A stretch of 64,000 nt of DNA from positions 5,699,001 through 5,763,000 of the forward strand of contig NZ_CP108529.1 in NCBI RefSeq assembly GCF_036002945.1, in the 5' to 3' direction. The notes under the pieces are model-generated. The model saw nothing but the letters and a program-made list of their open reading frames with translations. It did not search any database and was not told the DNA's origin. Position numbers and translations under genes: made by a program. Below are positions 62,355 through 64,000 of the stretch, piece by piece. Source of the stretch: Streptomyces sp. NBC_01224. GTDB taxonomy: Bacteria; Actinomycetota; Actinomycetes; Streptomycetales; Streptomycetaceae. Positions within the stretch are counted from its first letter, which is position 1, and each line of letters begins with the position of its first letter.

Positions 62355-64000
62355 GACTCGGTCCGTTCCGTGGTTGTCCCGTGTTCGCGGGGCGATTGCA
62401 CAATGTCTTCCAGCGCGGTACGCAGCCATACCGCGACGTCGGTGAAGGCCGCATCCGGATTCGGCCATGCGGTGACCGGCCTGCAGTCGCGCGGCAGCGC
62501 CTGAAGCGCGCCGAAGGGGAACCCGTGCCAGTCACAGGCCCTGAGCAGCACGGGAACCACGCGAGCGGTTCCTTCGTGGTGGCGTTCCATGGCCCGGCGC
62601 ATCTCGATGTCCCGGCAGAAGTCGGAGGCCAGGAAGTCGGCGCTGACGAGAAGGAGGATGATGTCGGCCGACTCCAGATTGTCGTCGATCGCCCCGCTCC
62701 ACTCCTCTCCCACCCGGATCTGCCGGTCCGACCAGGAGTCGAGGAGTCCGCGCCAGCGCAACAGACTGAGGTGCTTCTCCAGTTGCGAACGCAGTTCGTC
62801 GTCGCGGTGCGAGTAGGAGATGAACATCCTGGCGCGGCGCGTGGAGGACGGCAGGGGCGAGGACTGCGGCTCGGGAGTCGGAGGCGGAACGGAGACGCGC
62901 TGCGGGACCACCGAGGAGGTTGACGAGGGCGACTCGATCGCTCCCAGGGCCGTCAGCGAACTCAGCTCGGCGGGGGTGATGCCTCGGCAGCCACTGATGT
63001 CGAATCCCTCGAACTGCCGGGCCACCCGCATGGCCTCGGCTTCGCCGAGTTCCGGGTGCACGTAGCTGCGAATGGCTTCATCGCTGCCGACGGCCGCGAT
63101 GCGTGTTCCATCGGCATGCCATGCGGTCGAGCGAATAGTGCCGCTGGGGGCGGCCGAGACACCCCGTAAGCGCAGTCCCTCCGATGTCCAGCTGCGCAGA
63201 TAGCCGTCCTGGCCGGCGCTCAGAAACGTGGTGCCGCCGGGCGGGGACAGAAGCGAGAGGATCGCGCCGTCATGGCCCCTCGTCTGGCCTCGCAGCGTGC
63301 GGGACTCCAGGTCCCAAAGCCGCAGGATTCCATCACTGCCACCCGTGACGCACGTGCGGTCGTCGAGGACACAGACGCTGGTGACATGGCCTTCGACGGT
63401 GCCGAGCAGTTCCGACTCACCAGCCGCGATCTGCCAGAGTCTGGTCTGCCCGTCCTCACCGACCGAGACCATGCGCCGTCCGTCACTCGTGTACTGGACG
63501 GCACGCACGCGAGCCTCGTGACCGGCCAGGGTCTGCATGCCCCCACGCCCCTGGACGTCCCAGATCCTGATGATCGCGTCGGCTCCCGCGGCCGCGACGC
63601 TGTGACCGTTCGGTTCGAACACGACCGTCCACAGCCAGTTGCGCGATCCTGTCAGTACCGCGGAGAGCTGGTTGGTCGTCAGGTCCCACAGGCGAACGTC
63701 CCAGTCCTCGCCCGCGGTTGCCAGCAACTCGCCCTCCGGGTGGAACGCCAGGGCGCGGATGCCCGCGGTGTGGCCGCGCAGCTCTGCCAGACACTCGCCC
63801 GTGTCCGGATTCCAGACACGGGCGAGCTGATCATGGCCTCCGGAGGCGATCAGGCGGCCGTCCGGTGAGGAGGCCACACCGAGCAGCGTGCCGGAGCTGC
63901 CCGACAGAACCTCCAGGCACTCGGCGGTGGCGGTGTCCCAGAAGCGAATGGTGGAGTTCCGCCCGACGCTGGCGAAGTACTGGCCGTCACTGTCGGCGGC
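62351..64000 (-). CDS. WD40-repeat protein with C-terminal TIR domain (partial, runs off the window)
   Basis: The visible part (about 549 residues, N-terminus beyond the window) has at least seven WD40 repeats (GHDQLARVWNPDTGECLAEL; GEDWDVRLWDLTTNQL; GSDGILRLWDLESRTL), a Pro/Ser linker, and a C-terminal TIR domain (ARMFISYSHRDDELRSQLEK, then ADIILLLVSADFLASDFCRD) with a candidate catalytic Glu in FCRDIEM. TIR domains are often NADases or adaptors in immunity. A TTA codon lies at 63169-63167, so bldA control is likely. It is the first visible gene of the operon, translationally coupled to the next. Confidence 0.85.
   Translation of the reverse strand, partial: AADSDGQYFASVGRNSTIRFWDTATAECLEVLSGSSGTLLGVASSPDGRLIASGGHDQLARVWNPDTGECLAELRGHTAGIRALAFHPEGELLATAGEDWDVRLWDLTTNQLSAVLTGSRNWLWTVVFEPNGHSVAAAGADAIIRIWDVQGRGGMQTLAGHEARVRAVQYTSDGRRMVSVGEDGQTRLWQIAAGESELLGTVEGHVTSVCVLDDRTCVTGGSDGILRLWDLESRTLRGQTRGHDGAILSLLSPPGGTTFLSAGQDGYLRSWTSEGLRLRGVSAAPSGTIRSTAWHADGTRIAAVGSDEAIRSYVHPELGEAEAMRVARQFEGFDISGCRGITPAELSSLTALGAIESPSSTSSVVPQRVSVPPPTPEPQSSPLPSSTRRARMFISYSHRDDELRSQLEKHLSLLRWRGLLDSWSDRQIRVGEEWSGAIDDNLESADIILLLVSADFLASDFCRDIEMRRAMERHHEGTARVVPVLLRACDWHGFPFGALQALPRDCRPVTAWPNPDAAFTDVAVWLRTALEDIVQSPREHGTTTERTES

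Overview
The window is Streptomyces-type chromosome: very high GC with G/C at third codon positions, an SsgA-like sporulation protein, DUF397, DUF2510 and DUF1707 proteins, GlcNAc PTS genes with DasR-type operators, and rare TTA codons. Gene order (hppD, ssgG, pncB/pncA, clpS, mec-cysO-cysM, nagE2/nagE1/nagF, rph, rdgB) resembles, from memory, the S. coelicolor SCO29xx core region. No database search was run; every call comes from reading motifs and context.

Left part (1-22 kb): an IclR regulator; a secreted Lon-type (S16) protease; an MFS exporter with a small coupled gene and an ArsR-type regulator that has a perfect palindrome at its start; a four-gene OpuC/ProU-type glycine betaine/choline ABC importer; an AsnC regulator divergent from hppD. 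Behind hppD lie 22 head-to-tail copies of an 11-bp unit, a strong terminator and a DUF397 gene with a C-terminal frameshift. A gene graveyard (IS21 istB tail, polymorphic-toxin tail) and an internally deleted IS605/TnpB element flank a TPR gene. Then come a GlcD-like FAD oxidase, ssgG, two RDD membrane proteins and a secreted M6 metalloprotease.

Middle part (22-41 kb) is core metabolism: nicotinamide salvage (pncA, pncB), clpS with a DUF2017 (AosR-like) gene, an APC amino-acid permease, and mec-cysO-cysM for sulfur-carrier-dependent cysteine synthesis, with a cysteine-containing leader peptide before cysO. Next are a membrane-anchored PemK-like protein, an MBL hydrolase, the GlcNAc PTS with three dre-like operators, rph, rdgB, a tRNA-Leu(UAG), bcp, a GroES-like protein, a Gdx/SugE exporter behind a probable guanidine-III riboswitch, and a bifunctional PBP.

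Right part (41-64 kb) becomes progressively accessory: an ABC-2 exporter, DUF1707, SGNH hydrolase and DUF445 genes, an MFS/TetR pair, lipoproteins, a MepB-like gene, a broken MFS gene, a six-blade tectonin gene made of three near-identical 231-bp repeats, a TTA-containing acyl-CoA oxidase-like gene, a chloramphenicol phosphotransferase, and a basic winged-helix protein. At the right edge is a tightly coupled minus-strand operon of a WD40-TIR protein (cut by the window end, with a TTA codon), a 2-hydroxyacid-dehydrogenase-like protein lacking the usual catalytic Arg and Glu, and a PLP aminotransferase. That operon is the best candidate for an undescribed system.
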